A stretch of DNA of 64,000 nt. Origin: Peribacillus sp. ACCC06369. GTDB taxonomy: Bacteria; Bacillota; Bacilli; Bacillales; DSM-1321. The stretch covers positions 3,162,001 to 3,226,000 of the forward strand of contig NZ_JAUCEN010000002.1 of NCBI RefSeq assembly GCF_030348945.1, written 5' to 3'. A program made the translations under genes and the position numbers. Below the pieces are notes generated by a model, which saw only the letters and a list, made by a program, of their open reading frames with translations, searched no databases and was not told where the DNA came from. Within the stretch, counting starts at the first letter, position 1; every line of letters starts with the position of its first letter. Positions 8,145 to 17,327 of the stretch are shown in pieces.

Positions 8145-8627
8145 AATGCATATCATTCATTTTAGTTTTACCCACTTTTGGAGCAAAATGTACGATTATT
8201 TTTGGTGCGGTGATAATTCCTTGGATTTTAATCCCTACGATGCATATATAGTGAATCACACGATAGGAGTTTATTCCAATTATATGATTTTCCCCCTCAT
8301 TACACCTAGGTACATATGTCCATTTAATTGTAATGAACTGCTTAACCCATTCCATTACTTTAGTAATTGCATATGATACCTCTATCCTCTTTTCAGAAAG
8401 AGAAAGAAGTTTTTAATACTTTTATACGTACAAGCCTATGTAATTCCCGTCAATATAACCCTGTGTTTCTGATTCATTCATACCTTTTTTCTCCTCCCAG
8501 TAAATGTATTATACAGGAAAGTAAAATCATAATGAAGGACCGACAATAAAGTTTCATTCTCTACAATTTATAAAAATATCGCGCTCCTTTTTTTACATAA
8601 ATGGGAGCGTAACTTGTTATAGGAGGA
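8145..8627. other. Intergenic region with a hairpin before accD
   Basis: No convincing gene lies here. A 72-codon open frame on the minus strand (8137-8355) abuts the SDR remnant, but I do not recognise it and it lacks a good ribosome site. It may be more decayed coding sequence. Near the right end CGCTCC (8582-8587) can pair with GGAGCG (8604-8609) just ahead of the accD ribosome site. This could be an attenuator or mRNA leader structure. No promoter is clear. Confidence 0.4.
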
Positions 8628-8630
8628 TTG

Positions 8631-9458
8631 ATGAAGGTGTATCCAATAAAGAGAGAAAATATCGAATCGGACTCTTTTACTTGTAAATCGTGTGGGGAAA
8701 CGTATGATCACTCTCTAATGAAAATGAATTTGAATGTTTGTCCTAAGTGCCAATATCACTACCCCGTAACAGCTTATGACCGCATTTCAATGATTACAGA
8801 TAGTAATTCTTTTTCGGAATTCAATAAATGTTTAACTTCCGTTGACCCGTTATCCTTCCCTGAATATAAAGATAAATTAGTTTCTGATAAGAAAAAGACT
8901 TCATTATATGATGGGGTCATTACTGGGGAAGCTTCCATAGGCGGCTATCCGGTTGTCATTTGTGTCATGGATTCTCGCTTCCGTATGGGTAGCATGGGCT
9001 CAGCCGTGGGCGAAAAAATCACAAGATCCATTGAAGAATCATTAAAAACCCGAAAACCATTAATAATATTTTCAGCAAGCGGTGGAGCTCGGATGCAAGA
9101 AGGGATTCTTAGCCTTATGCAGATGGCGAAAACAAGTGGTGCTTTAGAAAAACTAAACTATGAAAAAATTCTTTTCGTATCCGTTTTGACGAATCCTACA
9201 ACAGGGGGCGTTTCTGCTAGTTTCGCTTCATTAGGCGATATCAATATTGCCGAACCACAAGCTTTAATTGGCTTTGCAGGTAGACGCATAATTGAACAGA
9301 CTATAAGAGAAGAACTCCCGGAAAATTTCCAAACCTCTGAATTTTTATTAAAACACGGTCAACTGGATATGGTTGTAAATAGAAGTGCATTAAGACAATC
9401 ATTAACAACCATTTTAAAAATCCATCATCTAAACTTCAGGGAGTGCCTTGAACGATGA
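8631..9458 (+). CDS. accD: Acetyl-CoA carboxylase carboxyltransferase beta subunit
   Basis: A 275-residue AccD. With AccA it forms the carboxyltransferase that moves CO2 from carboxybiotin to acetyl-CoA, making malonyl-CoA for fatty acid synthesis. The N-terminal zinc ribbon is visible as Cys18, Cys21, Cys37 and Cys40. The crotonase-like core has [22 protein letters not shown] glycine-rich loops (here [20 protein letters not shown]) and [23 protein letters not shown] at 8621-8626 precedes the ATG. It overlaps accA by four bases (ATGA), so the two are coupled. In Bacillus the housekeeping pair normally lies between dnaE and pfkA. This pair has none of those neighbours, and no accB or accC is near, so it may be a second copy. 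Confidence 0.93.
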   Translation: MKVYPIKRENIESDSFTCKSCGETYDHSLMKMNLNVCPKCQYHYPVTAYDRISMITDSNSFSEFNKCLTSVDPLSFPEYKDKLVSDKKKTSLYDGVITGEASIGGYPVVICVMDSRFRMGSMGSAVGEKITRSIEESLKTRKPLIIFSASGGARMQEGILSLMQMAKTSGALEKLNYEKILFVSVLTNPTTGGVSASFASLGDINIAEPQALIGFAGRRIIEQTIREELPENFQTSEFLLKHGQLDMVVNRSALRQSLTTILKIHHLNFRECLER

Positions 9459-10417
9459 ATTTTCAAGAATTAAAAAAACTAGAAAACCATATTGCCGAAC
9501 TGAAAGAGATGTCAGCAAATCATAATCTTGACCTTTCCGAAATATTAAATAATCTTGAGCAAAAAGCCAATGAAATCAAAAATCACCTTTATGAAAATAT
9601 GGAAGTTTGGGATAAAATTAAACTATCTAGAATTCAACAACGCCCTACTACTTTAGATTTCATCCATCATATTTTTGAAGACTTTCTTGAACTACATGGT
9701 GACAGACTTTTTGGGGATGACCCTGCTATGGTTTCAGGAATAGCTACCTTAGAGGGAATGCCTATTACTGTAATAGGAAATCAAAAAGGGAAAAATACAA
9801 AAGACAATATCCATCGTCGTTTTGGCATGTCGCAACCTGAAGGCTACAGAAAAGCTCTAAGAATTATGCAACAAGCCAATAAGTTCAATAGACCTATCGT
9901 AACATTTATTAATACGTCTGGAGCCTTCCCGGGTCGTGAAGCAGAAGAACGTGGACAATCTGAAGCTATTGCCCGCAACCTTCGTGAAATGGCTGGCTTT
10001 GGAGTGCCTATAATCTGTATTATTATTGGTGAAGGTGGGAGTGGTGGCGCTTTGGCTTTAGGTATCGGCAATCGAATCTTCATGCTAGAAAACACATTTT
10101 ATTCGGTTATATCGCCTGAAGGAGCAGCAGCATTATTATGGAAGGATGCCACACAAGCAAAACGCGCAGCTGAAGTATTGAAAATTACGGCTAAGGATTT
10201 GATGAAACTAGGCGTGATTGATGAAATCATAAAAGAACCAGTTGGAGGAGCACATATTGACCTCCCTCTTCAATCGCATTATATCCAAGAAACTCTACGA
10301 AAAGCATTGCAAGAACTTGGTCATTTAGATAAAGGCATTTTACGCCAACAACGTTATGATAAATTCCGCAAAATTGGTGAGTATATGGACGAAATACTGG
10401 TTAAACGTGATAATTAA
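9455..10417 (+). CDS. accA: Acetyl-CoA carboxylase carboxyltransferase alpha subunit
   Basis: A 320-residue AccA, normal length for Firmicutes. A coiled N-terminal region (about residues 1-60) is followed by the carboxyltransferase core with [57 protein letters not shown] and [15 protein letters not shown]. These are the acetyl-CoA and carboxybiotin binding loops, arranged as in typical alpha subunits. It starts inside the accD stop and ends shortly before a terminator, so accDA is a two-gene transcript. Regulation by FapR is known for fatty acid genes in Bacillus, but I see no FapR palindrome upstream of this pair. Confidence 0.93.
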   Translation: MNFQELKKLENHIAELKEMSANHNLDLSEILNNLEQKANEIKNHLYENMEVWDKIKLSRIQQRPTTLDFIHHIFEDFLELHGDRLFGDDPAMVSGIATLEGMPITVIGNQKGKNTKDNIHRRFGMSQPEGYRKALRIMQQANKFNRPIVTFINTSGAFPGREAEERGQSEAIARNLREMAGFGVPIICIIIGEGGSGGALALGIGNRIFMLENTFYSVISPEGAAALLWKDATQAKRAAEVLKITAKDLMKLGVIDEIIKEPVGGAHIDLPLQSHYIQETLRKALQELGHLDKGILRQQRYDKFRKIGEYMDEILVKRDN

Positions 10418-10511
10418 CTAAATCGCGGAGTATTTTCATGTTGGATTTCAATTCAATTGAAAATCCCCAAACTTCGGTATTTTGTATGCTAAGCAAATCC
10501 CAGCAAAAAAG

Positions 10512-10547
10512 AGCCGTTTCCTGTACGTAAGGAAATGACTTTTTTTA
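10512..10547 (+). terminator. Terminator after accDA
   Basis: AGCCGTTTCC pairs with GGAAATGACT (one mismatch and one G-U pair) across a short loop, and a run of seven T follows. It lies about 95 bases after the accA stop. Confidence 0.75.
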
Positions 10548-10853
10548 TTTCTCTAATTTGTGCCATGGCACCTGGTGAAAAAAGTACCAACCGTAGCTTT
10601 GAAATAAAGATTTATTAACCGTTCCTCTTGATCCCCCATATTAGGGGTAGCACCACTGATGCAGGCTCAATAGGTTAAGCTGTATTGTGTAACCGGGGCA
10701 ACTTTACCAAGAGGATACGCTTTCCAAAATGAGATTGAACTGCTTTATAATTTGTTTGAATTAGTCCTATCTTAAAATGAACAGCATATTGTCGCTCTAT
10801 CTTTATAGTGAATTATTTTTGTACTTGAATCACTTTATTTTTTAGAAATATCG
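10548..10853. other. Intergenic region, nothing recognised
   Basis: No reading frame of useful length and no protein similarity that I recognise on either strand. A GTGCCATGGCACC palindrome occurs at about 10560-10572. Its role is unknown. Confidence 0.4.
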
Positions 10854-12083
10854 CTAGATTGACTGCATGATTCGTACAAGTTCTTTTTCTAAAACAACGG
10901 GCTCATTTGCGTAATTGTAAATCCCTAAAAACTTCTCTATGGCCTCTGGATGGGAACTGATTAGCTTGTTGACAGCATCCTGTTGTTCAGATATGCGTTC
11001 ATTCTTGGAAATTTGGCATCCCATGTGAAACCGAACCATAAACTCATCTTCCATTGCCTTTTGATATTCTTCAGACATTTGATTTGATTGATCGGATTGT
11101 CCCTTATATTTTAATAGAATATTGGATAATATACGTGCCCCACATATAGCATCATGGATACCCTGCGCCATGCCAGGATCTTTAAAACAAACTGCATCTC
11201 CAACTAACGCCCATCCTTTTCCCATTCCTTTATACCAGTAATTATCATAGCCTAGAATGCCTTTGACCGGTTCTTCTAGTTTTGCATTTTTCAAGCGGGC
11301 CCCAATTGTTGTATTCGGAAAGTTATCTGTTAAGAGATTGCGTAGACCGCTTTCCGGATTTAATTTCAACCGTTCTATCAATTCCTTATTTCGTAATGGG
11401 AAAATGCCGACAATAACATATAAATCATCATTCGTCGGAAAGAGAATGGCTGTGTTATCTTTTACCTTGTATACTTCGAATTTAGGAACATTATCATGGT
11501 AAAATCCAGAGAAATACCCAAAATAGATGCCGACTGTTGCCGGACTACTTATTTTGAGTTCACTTTTTACCAGCTTGCGAATAATAGAGGATCGGCCGTC
11601 TGCACCGACTACCAGGCGTGCTGAAAATTCTTGTTTCTCGTTGTTGCTGTCTAAACCTTTCACGCCTATTACTGTTTCGTCTTCACGGATGACATCCGTC
11701 ACACGAAATCCTTCTAAAACAGTTACATTCATTTGAGATTTGGCATGTTCAAGTAGGATATGATCGAGATAAGTTCGTCTAATGCAATAACAACTGTCCT
11801 CTCCGTAAACCTCAGGGATGAGACCTTCTATCACGGTATCCTCAAATTGAAATTTAATATCCCGTACCGGTGGTGCTTTTGTTTCCAATAACTTGTCCAG
11901 GACACCTATTTCTCGAAGAAGAGCGACAGTATTATTGAAAAAGGTATGGGTTGATAATGTGTCCCTTGGAAAAGTAGATCGGTCCACTAACAACACATGG
12001 AAACCAGCCTTAGCAAGATAAATTGCCAAGGTAGAGCCGGCACATCCAGCACCGGTAATGATGACATCATACATCTTATTCAT
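10854..12083 (-). CDS. FAD-dependent oxidoreductase (group A flavoprotein monooxygenase / geranylgeranyl-reductase-like)
   Basis: A 409-residue flavoprotein with the PHBH-type fold. The N-terminal dinucleotide motif is GAGCAGSTLAIYLAKAG. The DG-type motif is VVGADGRSSIIRK, and the second FAD motif is ALVGDAVCFKDPGMAQGI. Such proteins are NAD(P)H-dependent hydroxylases or polyprenyl reductases, and the set of motifs does not decide between them. The ATG at 12083 has GGAG at good spacing. The gene stands alone, with an IS element inserted about 180 bases upstream of its start. Confidence 0.82.
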   Translation of the reverse strand: MNKMYDVIITGAGCAGSTLAIYLAKAGFHVLLVDRSTFPRDTLSTHTFFNNTVALLREIGVLDKLLETKAPPVRDIKFQFEDTVIEGLIPEVYGEDSCYCIRRTYLDHILLEHAKSQMNVTVLEGFRVTDVIREDETVIGVKGLDSNNEKQEFSARLVVGADGRSSIIRKLVKSELKISSPATVGIYFGYFSGFYHDNVPKFEVYKVKDNTAILFPTNDDLYVIVGIFPLRNKELIERLKLNPESGLRNLLTDNFPNTTIGARLKNAKLEEPVKGILGYDNYWYKGMGKGWALVGDAVCFKDPGMAQGIHDAICGARILSNILLKYKGQSDQSNQMSEEYQKAMEDEFMVRFHMGCQISKNERISEQQDAVNKLISSHPEAIEKFLGIYNYANEPVVLEKELVRIMQSI

Positions 12084-12314
12084 CGTATCACTCCATTTTT
12101 AAGTACAATTATTAACTTGCACTTCCATTTGCAGAGTTCTAAAGTTAATGCTCCTATGAGTTAAAGCAATGGGGAAAATTGATAAAAATATTCTTCATAC
12201 ATAAAGTATGGAAAATAAAACGAAATAAGTACAGAGAATTCCAAAGTCGATCTCCTCTACGTGAACTGCACCCCAATTGTTAGACACAACTAACAATTGG
12301 AGGTGCAGTTTTTT

Positions 12315-12836
12315 ATGGCGAGATTTTCTTCAGAAGAAAAAATACAGGCAGTAAGACAATATATAGATGGTAATGAGGGAGGACAAACCATTGCTAAATC
12401 TATTGGTGTTCATCCGAGTTTACTCCATCAGTGGATTAAACAATTTAAACTTTTTGGTGATGATGCTTTTGAAAAACGCTATACACCCTACCCTGCACAG
12501 TTTAAACTAGATGTACTTAATTATATGAACGAACAAGGGACGTCTATCAGGAAAACAGCAGCGATTTTTAATATTCCTTCTTATGAAACGCTTCGAAAAT
12601 GGAAAGTTGCTTATGAAACAGATGGATTTGATGCCCTACAATCAAAGAAAAAGGGGCGTCCATCCATGAAAAATAAAAATAATAAGACATCAAATTCTCA
12701 ATTACCCGATGAAGGATCAATAGAGGCTTTACAGGCGGAGAATGAACGTTTACGTATGGAGAATGCCTATTTAAAAAAGTTGAATGCCTTAGTTCAAAAC
12801 AAGGAAAAATCACCAAACAAGACAAAGCACAAGTAG
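12315..12836 (+). CDS. IS3-family transposase OrfA (helix-turn-helix protein)
   Basis: A 173-residue OrfA. It contains two helix-turn-helix segments, around residues 10-45 (EKIQAVRQYIDG and HPSLLHQWIKQF) and around 60-100 (GTSIRKTAAIFNIPSYETLRKW). A leucine-zipper-like stretch follows near the end (ALQAENERLRMENAYLKKL). The ATG at 12315 has GGAGGT at 12299-12304. The end overlaps the orfB frame, and a run of A at 12805-12809 (AAGGAAAAATC) is the likely site of the -1 frameshift that makes the OrfAB transposase. Confidence 0.92.
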   Translation: MARFSSEEKIQAVRQYIDGNEGGQTIAKSIGVHPSLLHQWIKQFKLFGDDAFEKRYTPYPAQFKLDVLNYMNEQGTSIRKTAAIFNIPSYETLRKWKVAYETDGFDALQSKKKGRPSMKNKNNKTSNSQLPDEGSIEALQAENERLRMENAYLKKLNALVQNKEKSPNKTKHK

Positions 12837-12862
12837 TCTATGAATTAAGGAATGCATTCTCG

Positions 12863-13675
12863 GTGAAAGCACTTATACAGCTCGCAGACATTCCGCGTAG
12901 CACGTATTACTATTGGGTGAAAAACTTCGGTCGTCCTGATGCAGATGCAGAACTGAAAGTATTGATTAAATCTGTTTTCGATGAACATGAAGGTCGGTTT
13001 GGTTACCGGCGTATTCGTGATGAACTTAGAAATCGAGGACACAAAGTAAACCACAAAAAGGTGCAACGTATCATGAAAGAACTAGGGCTAAAATGTCTTG
13101 TCCGTATGAAAAAATATCGCTCTTACAAAGGAACTGTGGGCAAGATTGCACTAAATATTTTAGATCGCAATTTCAAAGCTGAACAACCAAATGAGAAATG
13201 GGTTACGGATATTACAGAGTTTAAATTATTTGGAGAAAAGCTATATTTATCGCCGATATTGGACTTATTTAATGGAGAAATCATTACGTATACAATCGGT
13301 TCAAGACCAACCTACTCACTCATTTCAACGATGTTAGATCAAGCTTTTGAACGTTTAACAGACGACGATACTCTCCTTATTCATTCAGATCAAGGCTGGC
13401 ATTATCAAATGAAACAATTCCGTGATGCCCTTAGGGAACGTGGCATTACGCAAAGTATGTCTCGCAAAGGGAATTGTTACGATAACGCTGTTATGGAAAA
13501 TTTCTTTGGTATCATGAAATCGGAACTTCTTTATCTAAAAGAATTTGAAAGTGTGGAACACTTTAAACAAGAACTAGCAAAATATATAGAATACTATAAT
13601 CACAAACGAATCAAGGCAAAATTAAAAGGCATGAGCCCGGTACAATACCGAACTCATGCCCAACAGGCTGCCTAA
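12863..13675 (+). CDS. IS3-family transposase OrfB (DDE integrase core)
   Basis: The catalytic half of the transposase, 270 residues from a GTG at 12863. The same frame stays open upstream into orfA (reading GKITKQDKAQVVYELRNAF), so the working product is probably the OrfAB fusion made by -1 frameshifting. An HTH_21-like segment (HEGRFGYRRIRDEL) precedes the rve core. The DDE residues sit in KWVTDITEFKLF, LIHSDQGWHYQ and CYDNAVMENFFGIMKSE. No damage is visible. Confidence 0.93.
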   Translation: MKALIQLADIPRSTYYYWVKNFGRPDADAELKVLIKSVFDEHEGRFGYRRIRDELRNRGHKVNHKKVQRIMKELGLKCLVRMKKYRSYKGTVGKIALNILDRNFKAEQPNEKWVTDITEFKLFGEKLYLSPILDLFNGEIITYTIGSRPTYSLISTMLDQAFERLTDDDTLLIHSDQGWHYQMKQFRDALRERGITQSMSRKGNCYDNAVMENFFGIMKSELLYLKEFESVEHFKQELAKYIEYYNHKRIKAKLKGMSPVQYRTHAQQAA

Positions 13676-13913
13676 CGATATAACCTGTCTAACTTTAGGA
13701 GGTCAGTTCATACGTTTAGGATCGACTTTTTTACTTCTTCATATAGAACATTAAGAAATTAAATTATCAGGCGAAATTTTAAAAAGCCAAAATACTAAAG
13801 CAACAATAATAAATACCCACTAAATAAAAGAGATACGAATTTATTAGAGAAATGCCCCTGATTGATGAAGTAAGAATAAATAAATCCAGATATTACTTTT
13901 AATTATGCAAAAA

Positions 13914-13945
13914 AAAAAGAGCCAACAAGTTGTTGACTCTTTTTT
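13914..13945. terminator. Bidirectional terminator downstream of the azoreductase gene
   Basis: GAGCCAACAA and TTGTTGACTC form a stem with one mismatch, flanked by a run of A on the left and T on the right. It can therefore stop transcription in both directions. The minus-strand azoreductase gene ends directly beside it. Confidence 0.85.
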
Positions 13946-14581
13946 TTAAAAAGTAGATGCTAAATCTTTTGATCGTGCAATGGCATTTTCTTTAATTTCT
14001 TGTGCTTTATCAGGCATTGCAGCATGTCCTTCAACGAATATACCTTCAAAGGAGGGCACTCCGAAGAATTGCATAATGATATTTAGATATCGGTGACCCA
14101 TTTCCATTTCAGCTGCAGGTCCTTCGGAATAAATACCACCACGAGCTTGAATATGTAAGGCTTTCTTATCAGTTAAAAGACCAACTGGGCCTTGTTCGGT
14201 GTATTTAAATGATTTTCCTGCTACACAAACGGAATCAATATATGCTTTCAATACTGGAGGGAATGAAAAATTCCATAAAGGTGTTACAAATATATATTTA
14301 TCGGCAGCTATAAATTGCTCACATAACTCTGAGAGACGACTGACTTTTGCTTTCTCTTCCGACGAAAGTTCTTCAAAGCCCTTTCCAGATTGAAGTTTCC
14401 CCCAACCACTGAAAACATCTACATCGATCTCAGGAATATTTTCTTTATAAAGGTCAATATTCACAATCTCATGGCTAGGATTAACTTCTTTATAAGTGTC
14501 AATAAATGCTTTTCCAACGGCCATACTGTAAGATTGTTTGTCATCATGGGGATGAGCTGTGATGTACAATACCTTTGTCAT
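13946..14581 (-). CDS. FMN-dependent NADH-azoreductase
   Basis: A 211-residue flavodoxin-like quinone and azo reductase of the AzoR family. The N-terminus [16 protein letters not shown] is the FMN phosphate-binding loop, and [19 protein letters not shown] and [11 protein letters not shown] are the conserved FMN and substrate loops. It uses NADH to reduce quinones and azo compounds by two electrons, protecting against electrophile stress. The frame opens earlier (14617), but the ATG at 14581 with AAGGAAAG in range gives the standard AzoR N-terminus. In Bacillus such genes are usually controlled by MarR-type quinone sensors. None is adjacent here. Confidence 0.88.
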   Translation of the reverse strand: MTKVLYITAHPHDDKQSYSMAVGKAFIDTYKEVNPSHEIVNIDLYKENIPEIDVDVFSGWGKLQSGKGFEELSSEEKAKVSRLSELCEQFIAADKYIFVTPLWNFSFPPVLKAYIDSVCVAGKSFKYTEQGPVGLLTDKKALHIQARGGIYSEGPAAEMEMGHRYLNIIMQFFGVPSFEGIFVEGHAAMPDKAQEIKENAIARSKDLASTF

Positions 14582-15101
14582 TTTGTATCTTTCCTTTCTT
14601 TTTACATATTTGAACATTCTAGTTTGTCTAAGAAATCCTACATTTATACAAACCTCGAACTAAAAATGACCAATTCCTTGTACAATGCGCCCTTAAACAG
14701 AATAACCTTCTTCTAGCTGGTTCGTTTTAGACCAAATAATTTTAGTTCCTGGAAACTAAACCAATCTCCAATCATATTTTTTCGTGTTCACCAATTCGAT
14801 TCTGCCGCTTGTTTCTACTAGGAACAACTCACAATGGATGTTGTGTAACCGACAAACATATGAAAATCCCCCGACTAAGAAATTTTCTGGCAGGTATAAA
14901 GTTGTTTTCAATGATAAGTGATTTGTATAAAATTATTTCCTTTAAAAAAAGGGGTATCACCAGCTAAAGTAAATCCATCCCCCGTCCATAAAACGGCAGA
15001 TTTAAGGAAGGTATAAATCTTCTTACAATTTGTGAGAAAGAGTTTGAATTTTGGATATGATAAAACAAGACAATATGGTTGGTTTTAGGAGGCCTAAGGA
15101 A
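14582..15101. other. Intergenic region between azoreductase and PHP genes
   Basis: About 520 bases hold the divergent upstream regions of the azoreductase (minus) and PHP phosphatase (plus) genes. No gene, riboswitch or clear operator is recognised. In particular, no T-box specifier or AGGGTGGNACCGCG motif is visible ahead of the hisJ-like gene. Confidence 0.4.
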
Positions 15102-15920
15102 ATGACGAATTCAATAAAATTTGATCTGCACACTCACCATCATCGCTGTGGGCATGCTATCGGCACAATTGAGGATTATGTAAAGCAAGCCATTGAATAC
15201 GGGTTGCATTATATTGGGATTTCTGATCATTCTCCATATTTTTATAGTGAGGACGACCATCTCTACCCAACTATTGCAATGGCAAAAAGTGAACTTGTCC
15301 CTTATATTGAGGAAGTACATCGTTTAAAAGAGAAATATGAAGGTAAAATTCATGTGTTATTAGGAATGGAAAGTGATTTCTTCCCTGATCACATTGAAGT
15401 CTACCGTGATCAATATCTTTTACACCCTTTTGACTACATAATTGGATCTGTTCATTATGTTCAAGACATTAGCATTTTTAAAAAAGGGCGTTGGAATGGT
15501 TTGACCTCAAAAGAACAGTCAAGAATCAAGGATGAATACTATGAATTAATACAGAAATCAGCAAAAAGCGGAGTGTTTCAAATCTTAGGCCATATTGATG
15601 CAATGAAGGGGTTTTATCCAGCCTTTTCATCCATTGAAACAGACAGTATTGAAAAAACGTTGAAAATCATTAGTCAAGAAGATATCGCCATTGAGATCAA
15701 TACTTCTGGTAAAACAAAAGATTGTGGTGGATGGTATCCAGCGGATGACATTTTAGAACGAGCACTTTTCTATAATGTGAAGGTAACATTTGGATCAGAT
15801 TCCCATACACCTGAACGTATTGGTGATGAATTTGAATTAGTCCAAAAAAGACTAAAGGAGATTGGCTTTTCTGAGTGGGCTTACTTTGTTAATAAGCAAA
15901 GGATTCTCACTCCACTTTAA
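15102..15920 (+). CDS. PHP-domain histidinol-phosphatase (HisJ-like)
   Basis: A 272-residue member of the PHP phosphoesterase family, matching the length of Bacillus HisJ (about 268). The metal-binding motifs are DLHTHHHRCGHA at the N-terminus, ISDHS, GMESDFF, ILGHIDAMKGF, EINTSG and FGSDSHTPE. HisJ removes phosphate from L-histidinol phosphate in histidine synthesis. Some relatives act on other sugar or nucleotide phosphates, so the substrate is likely but not proven. The ATG at 15102 has AGGAGG nine bases before it, better than the upstream TTG at 15051. It is a single-gene unit away from other his genes, as in B. subtilis. Confidence 0.85.
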   Translation: MTNSIKFDLHTHHHRCGHAIGTIEDYVKQAIEYGLHYIGISDHSPYFYSEDDHLYPTIAMAKSELVPYIEEVHRLKEKYEGKIHVLLGMESDFFPDHIEVYRDQYLLHPFDYIIGSVHYVQDISIFKKGRWNGLTSKEQSRIKDEYYELIQKSAKSGVFQILGHIDAMKGFYPAFSSIETDSIEKTLKIISQEDIAIEINTSGKTKDCGGWYPADDILERALFYNVKVTFGSDSHTPERIGDEFELVQKRLKEIGFSEWAYFVNKQRILTPL

Positions 15921-16130
15921 CTTTACCGTCAATAGGATTAGAACTGGACCGGATAGCCAACTTCCATTCTAACCAGGTCTATTGCGTCATCACATTCATA
16001 ACCCTGTACCTTTTCACCATAAATATCCATATCAAGAACGGTGTTACCATATTGGTACCATTTTTTGAAACGGGCCCTGAAAATGATAAGTGTAAGAATT
16101 TACACATGCAAAGGACAGATTAATTGAAGA

Positions 16131-16158
16131 AGCCGACCAATTAAAGGTCGGCTTTTTT
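16131..16158 (+). terminator. Rho-independent terminator
   Basis: AGCCGACC (16131-16138) and GGTCGGCT (16146-16153) form a perfect 8-bp stem with a 7-base loop, followed by six T. It lies about 210 bases after the hisJ-like gene. The bases between hold only a short minus-strand reading frame without a start, which I do not recognise. Confidence 0.85.
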
Positions 16159-16170
16159 CATATACAATTT

Positions 16171-16353
16171 TTAGCAGAAACCGCCGTAGCCTTGAACGGG
16201 GGCAGGACCACCGTAACCTCCATCATCACAACAAATAGTAGCTCCAACAATGATCAAGAGTATAAATAATACGACTATAAAGGCGAAACCTCCACCAAAT
16301 CCAAAACCGTTATTCTCACAATCACAATTTGATTCATGACCACAACTTGACAA
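16171..16353 (-). CDS. YjcZ-family sporulation miniprotein
   Basis: A 60-residue protein with the YjcZ pattern: a Gly-rich stretch (NNGFGFGGGFAF), one hydrophobic helix (FIVVLFILLIIVGATI) and a Cys/Gly tail. YjcZ-like peptides are made late in sporulation in Bacillus, probably in the spore membrane or coat. Their exact role is unknown. AGGAG abuts the ATG at 16362 with no spacing but lies nine bases from the TTG at 16353, so the TTG is the likely start. The N-terminal extension with Cys and His (SSCGHESNCDC) is longer than in most members. Confidence 0.82.
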   Translation of the reverse strand: MSSCGHESNCDCENNGFGFGGGFAFIVVLFILLIIVGATICCDDGGYGGPAPVQGYGGFC

Positions 16354-16362
16354 TAAAAACAT

Positions 16363-16993
16363 CTCCTTATTTGTTTTAAGGAGGAATTAATTTTATGGGT
16401 TACTTCACCATATGTTCTAATTAGGATAATGACACAATAATCACCGGAAACTTTTTATTGATTACCATTTCGACCTGAAAGTAACGATTTAATAGCATAT
16501 TCTTCTGTTTGGTGATTTCACGTAGCTTCGTGAAAAGCACCTGACACACCATCGAACACATGAGCCGATTCATTTGGGAATCCAACTATCTCGTCCAAGA
16601 AATGATTTATCCACCGTTCCACGAACCGACTTGACGTCCCCAGGTTCGGCAGTAGAAGAAACGGTGTAAACTCGTATCACTTACTGCAGGACATATTATC
16701 ACCATAAAAGGCGAATCCTCATGTTCTTTTTTACTCAGTCTTCCTGTCCCATTTGGTTGCTATCCTCTTTAGAAAAGCCTGCTTTTCCATTTGTGTGATG
16801 AGGTTTGTCACGTCGGCAACTCCATCTAGCTTCGGTTTTCTAGGCAATGGCACCTTTCAACGTGAACAACAAGATAGCAAGAGATTGATTAATTACAGGT
16901 CTCTGTTCGTGAAAGAAGCTGAAAATAATATTGGATTTTATTTTGGATCAATTGTTCATACTAAATAAAAATACTGTTAAAGAAGGAGTTTAT
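16363..16993. other. Intergenic region with possible decayed small frames
   Basis: No secure gene. On the minus strand a 40-codon frame from a GTG at 16853 to a stop at 16731 reads like a real protein end (DGVADVTNLITQMEKQ, then AFLKRIATKWDRKTE). It has no ribosome site, and I do not recognise it. A GCACCTGACAC repeat-like word occurs near 16540. The rest shows stops in all frames. The last 60 bases contain the upstream region of the small acidic protein gene. Confidence 0.35.
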
Positions 16994-17197
16994 ATGCCTA
17001 ATCAAAAAAATAATAACCCTAACACATCCCAAAATAAAAATCAGGTTAGTCGTTTAAATAAAGAAAAGGATACATTCGATATACTTGAACAAGAAATGGA
17101 AGTGGATACAGATGTCAATGAAGATCCAAATCGGGAAAAGTTATTAGATGAATCAGTTGATGCTTTTCTACAATCGAAAGAAGAACAGCAATATTAG
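16994..17197 (+). CDS. Small hydrophilic acidic protein, unknown function
   Basis: A 67-residue protein, rich in Asn and Gln at the start (MPNQKNNNPNTSQNKNQ) and in Asp and Glu afterwards (EQEMEVDTDVNEDPNREK). It has no hydrophobic core, membrane segment or cysteine, so it is probably partly disordered. AGAAGGAG sits eight bases before the ATG at 16994, a strong start, although the frame opens earlier. Small Asn/Glu-rich proteins of this kind are common in spores of Bacillus, but I do not recognise the family. It is followed by a terminator about 95 bases on. Confidence 0.7.
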   Translation: MPNQKNNNPNTSQNKNQVSRLNKEKDTFDILEQEMEVDTDVNEDPNREKLLDESVDAFLQSKEEQQY

Positions 17198-17291
17198 AAA
17201 TCAAAAAAAGTGATACATAATTAAACTAGAAGACAAGATAAAGTCATTTCTCACCAATGGAAATCAGATCATTCTACCAAGTGACATTTTC

Positions 17292-17327
17292 AAAAGGGCC
17301 ACTCCTGAAGCTATTGGGGGCCCTTTT
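17292..17327 (+). terminator. Terminator after the small acidic protein gene
   Basis: AAAAGGGCC (17292-17300) pairs perfectly with GGCCCTTTT (17319-17327), with a loop of 18 bases. It works in either direction by sequence. Confidence 0.75.

Larger units (their letters stand above)
12262..13710 (+). mobile_element. IS3-family insertion sequence (IS150 group), intact
   Basis: The element is 1449 bp. Its ends start TGAACTG and match over 19 of 25 positions as inverted repeats (left 12262-12286, right 13686-13710). The target duplication TACG is present on both sides (12258-12261 and 13711-13714). It encodes orfA and orfB in the usual -1 arrangement. Just inside the left end CCAATTGTTAG (12273-12283) and CTAACAATTGG (12290-12300) form an 11-bp hairpin whose right arm covers the start of the orfA ribosome site. 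Transcripts reading in from outside would therefore be poorly translated. All parts look complete, so the copy may be active and recent. Confidence 0.93.
12243..13732 (+). repeat. Terminator-like hairpin split by the IS element
   Basis: AAAGTCGATC at 12243-12252, left of the IS, is the exact reverse complement of GATCGACTTT at 13720-13729, right of the IS, and the right arm runs into six T in total. With the IS and one copy of the TACG target duplication removed, the two arms lie about 15 bases apart and form an intact rho-independent terminator. The IS therefore landed in the loop. No plus-strand gene that would use this terminator is visible upstream. Confidence 0.75.

Noticed and set aside
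8146..8376. 76-codon plus-strand frame in the gap before accD
   Set aside because: No ribosome site, composition unlike the neighbouring genes, and overlap with another equally weak frame on the other strand.
15945..16110. Minus-strand frame (WYQYGNTVLDMDIYGEKV region) after the hisJ-like gene
   Set aside because: It reads like protein but has no start codon and no family that I recognise, so it was not listed as a gene or pseudogene.
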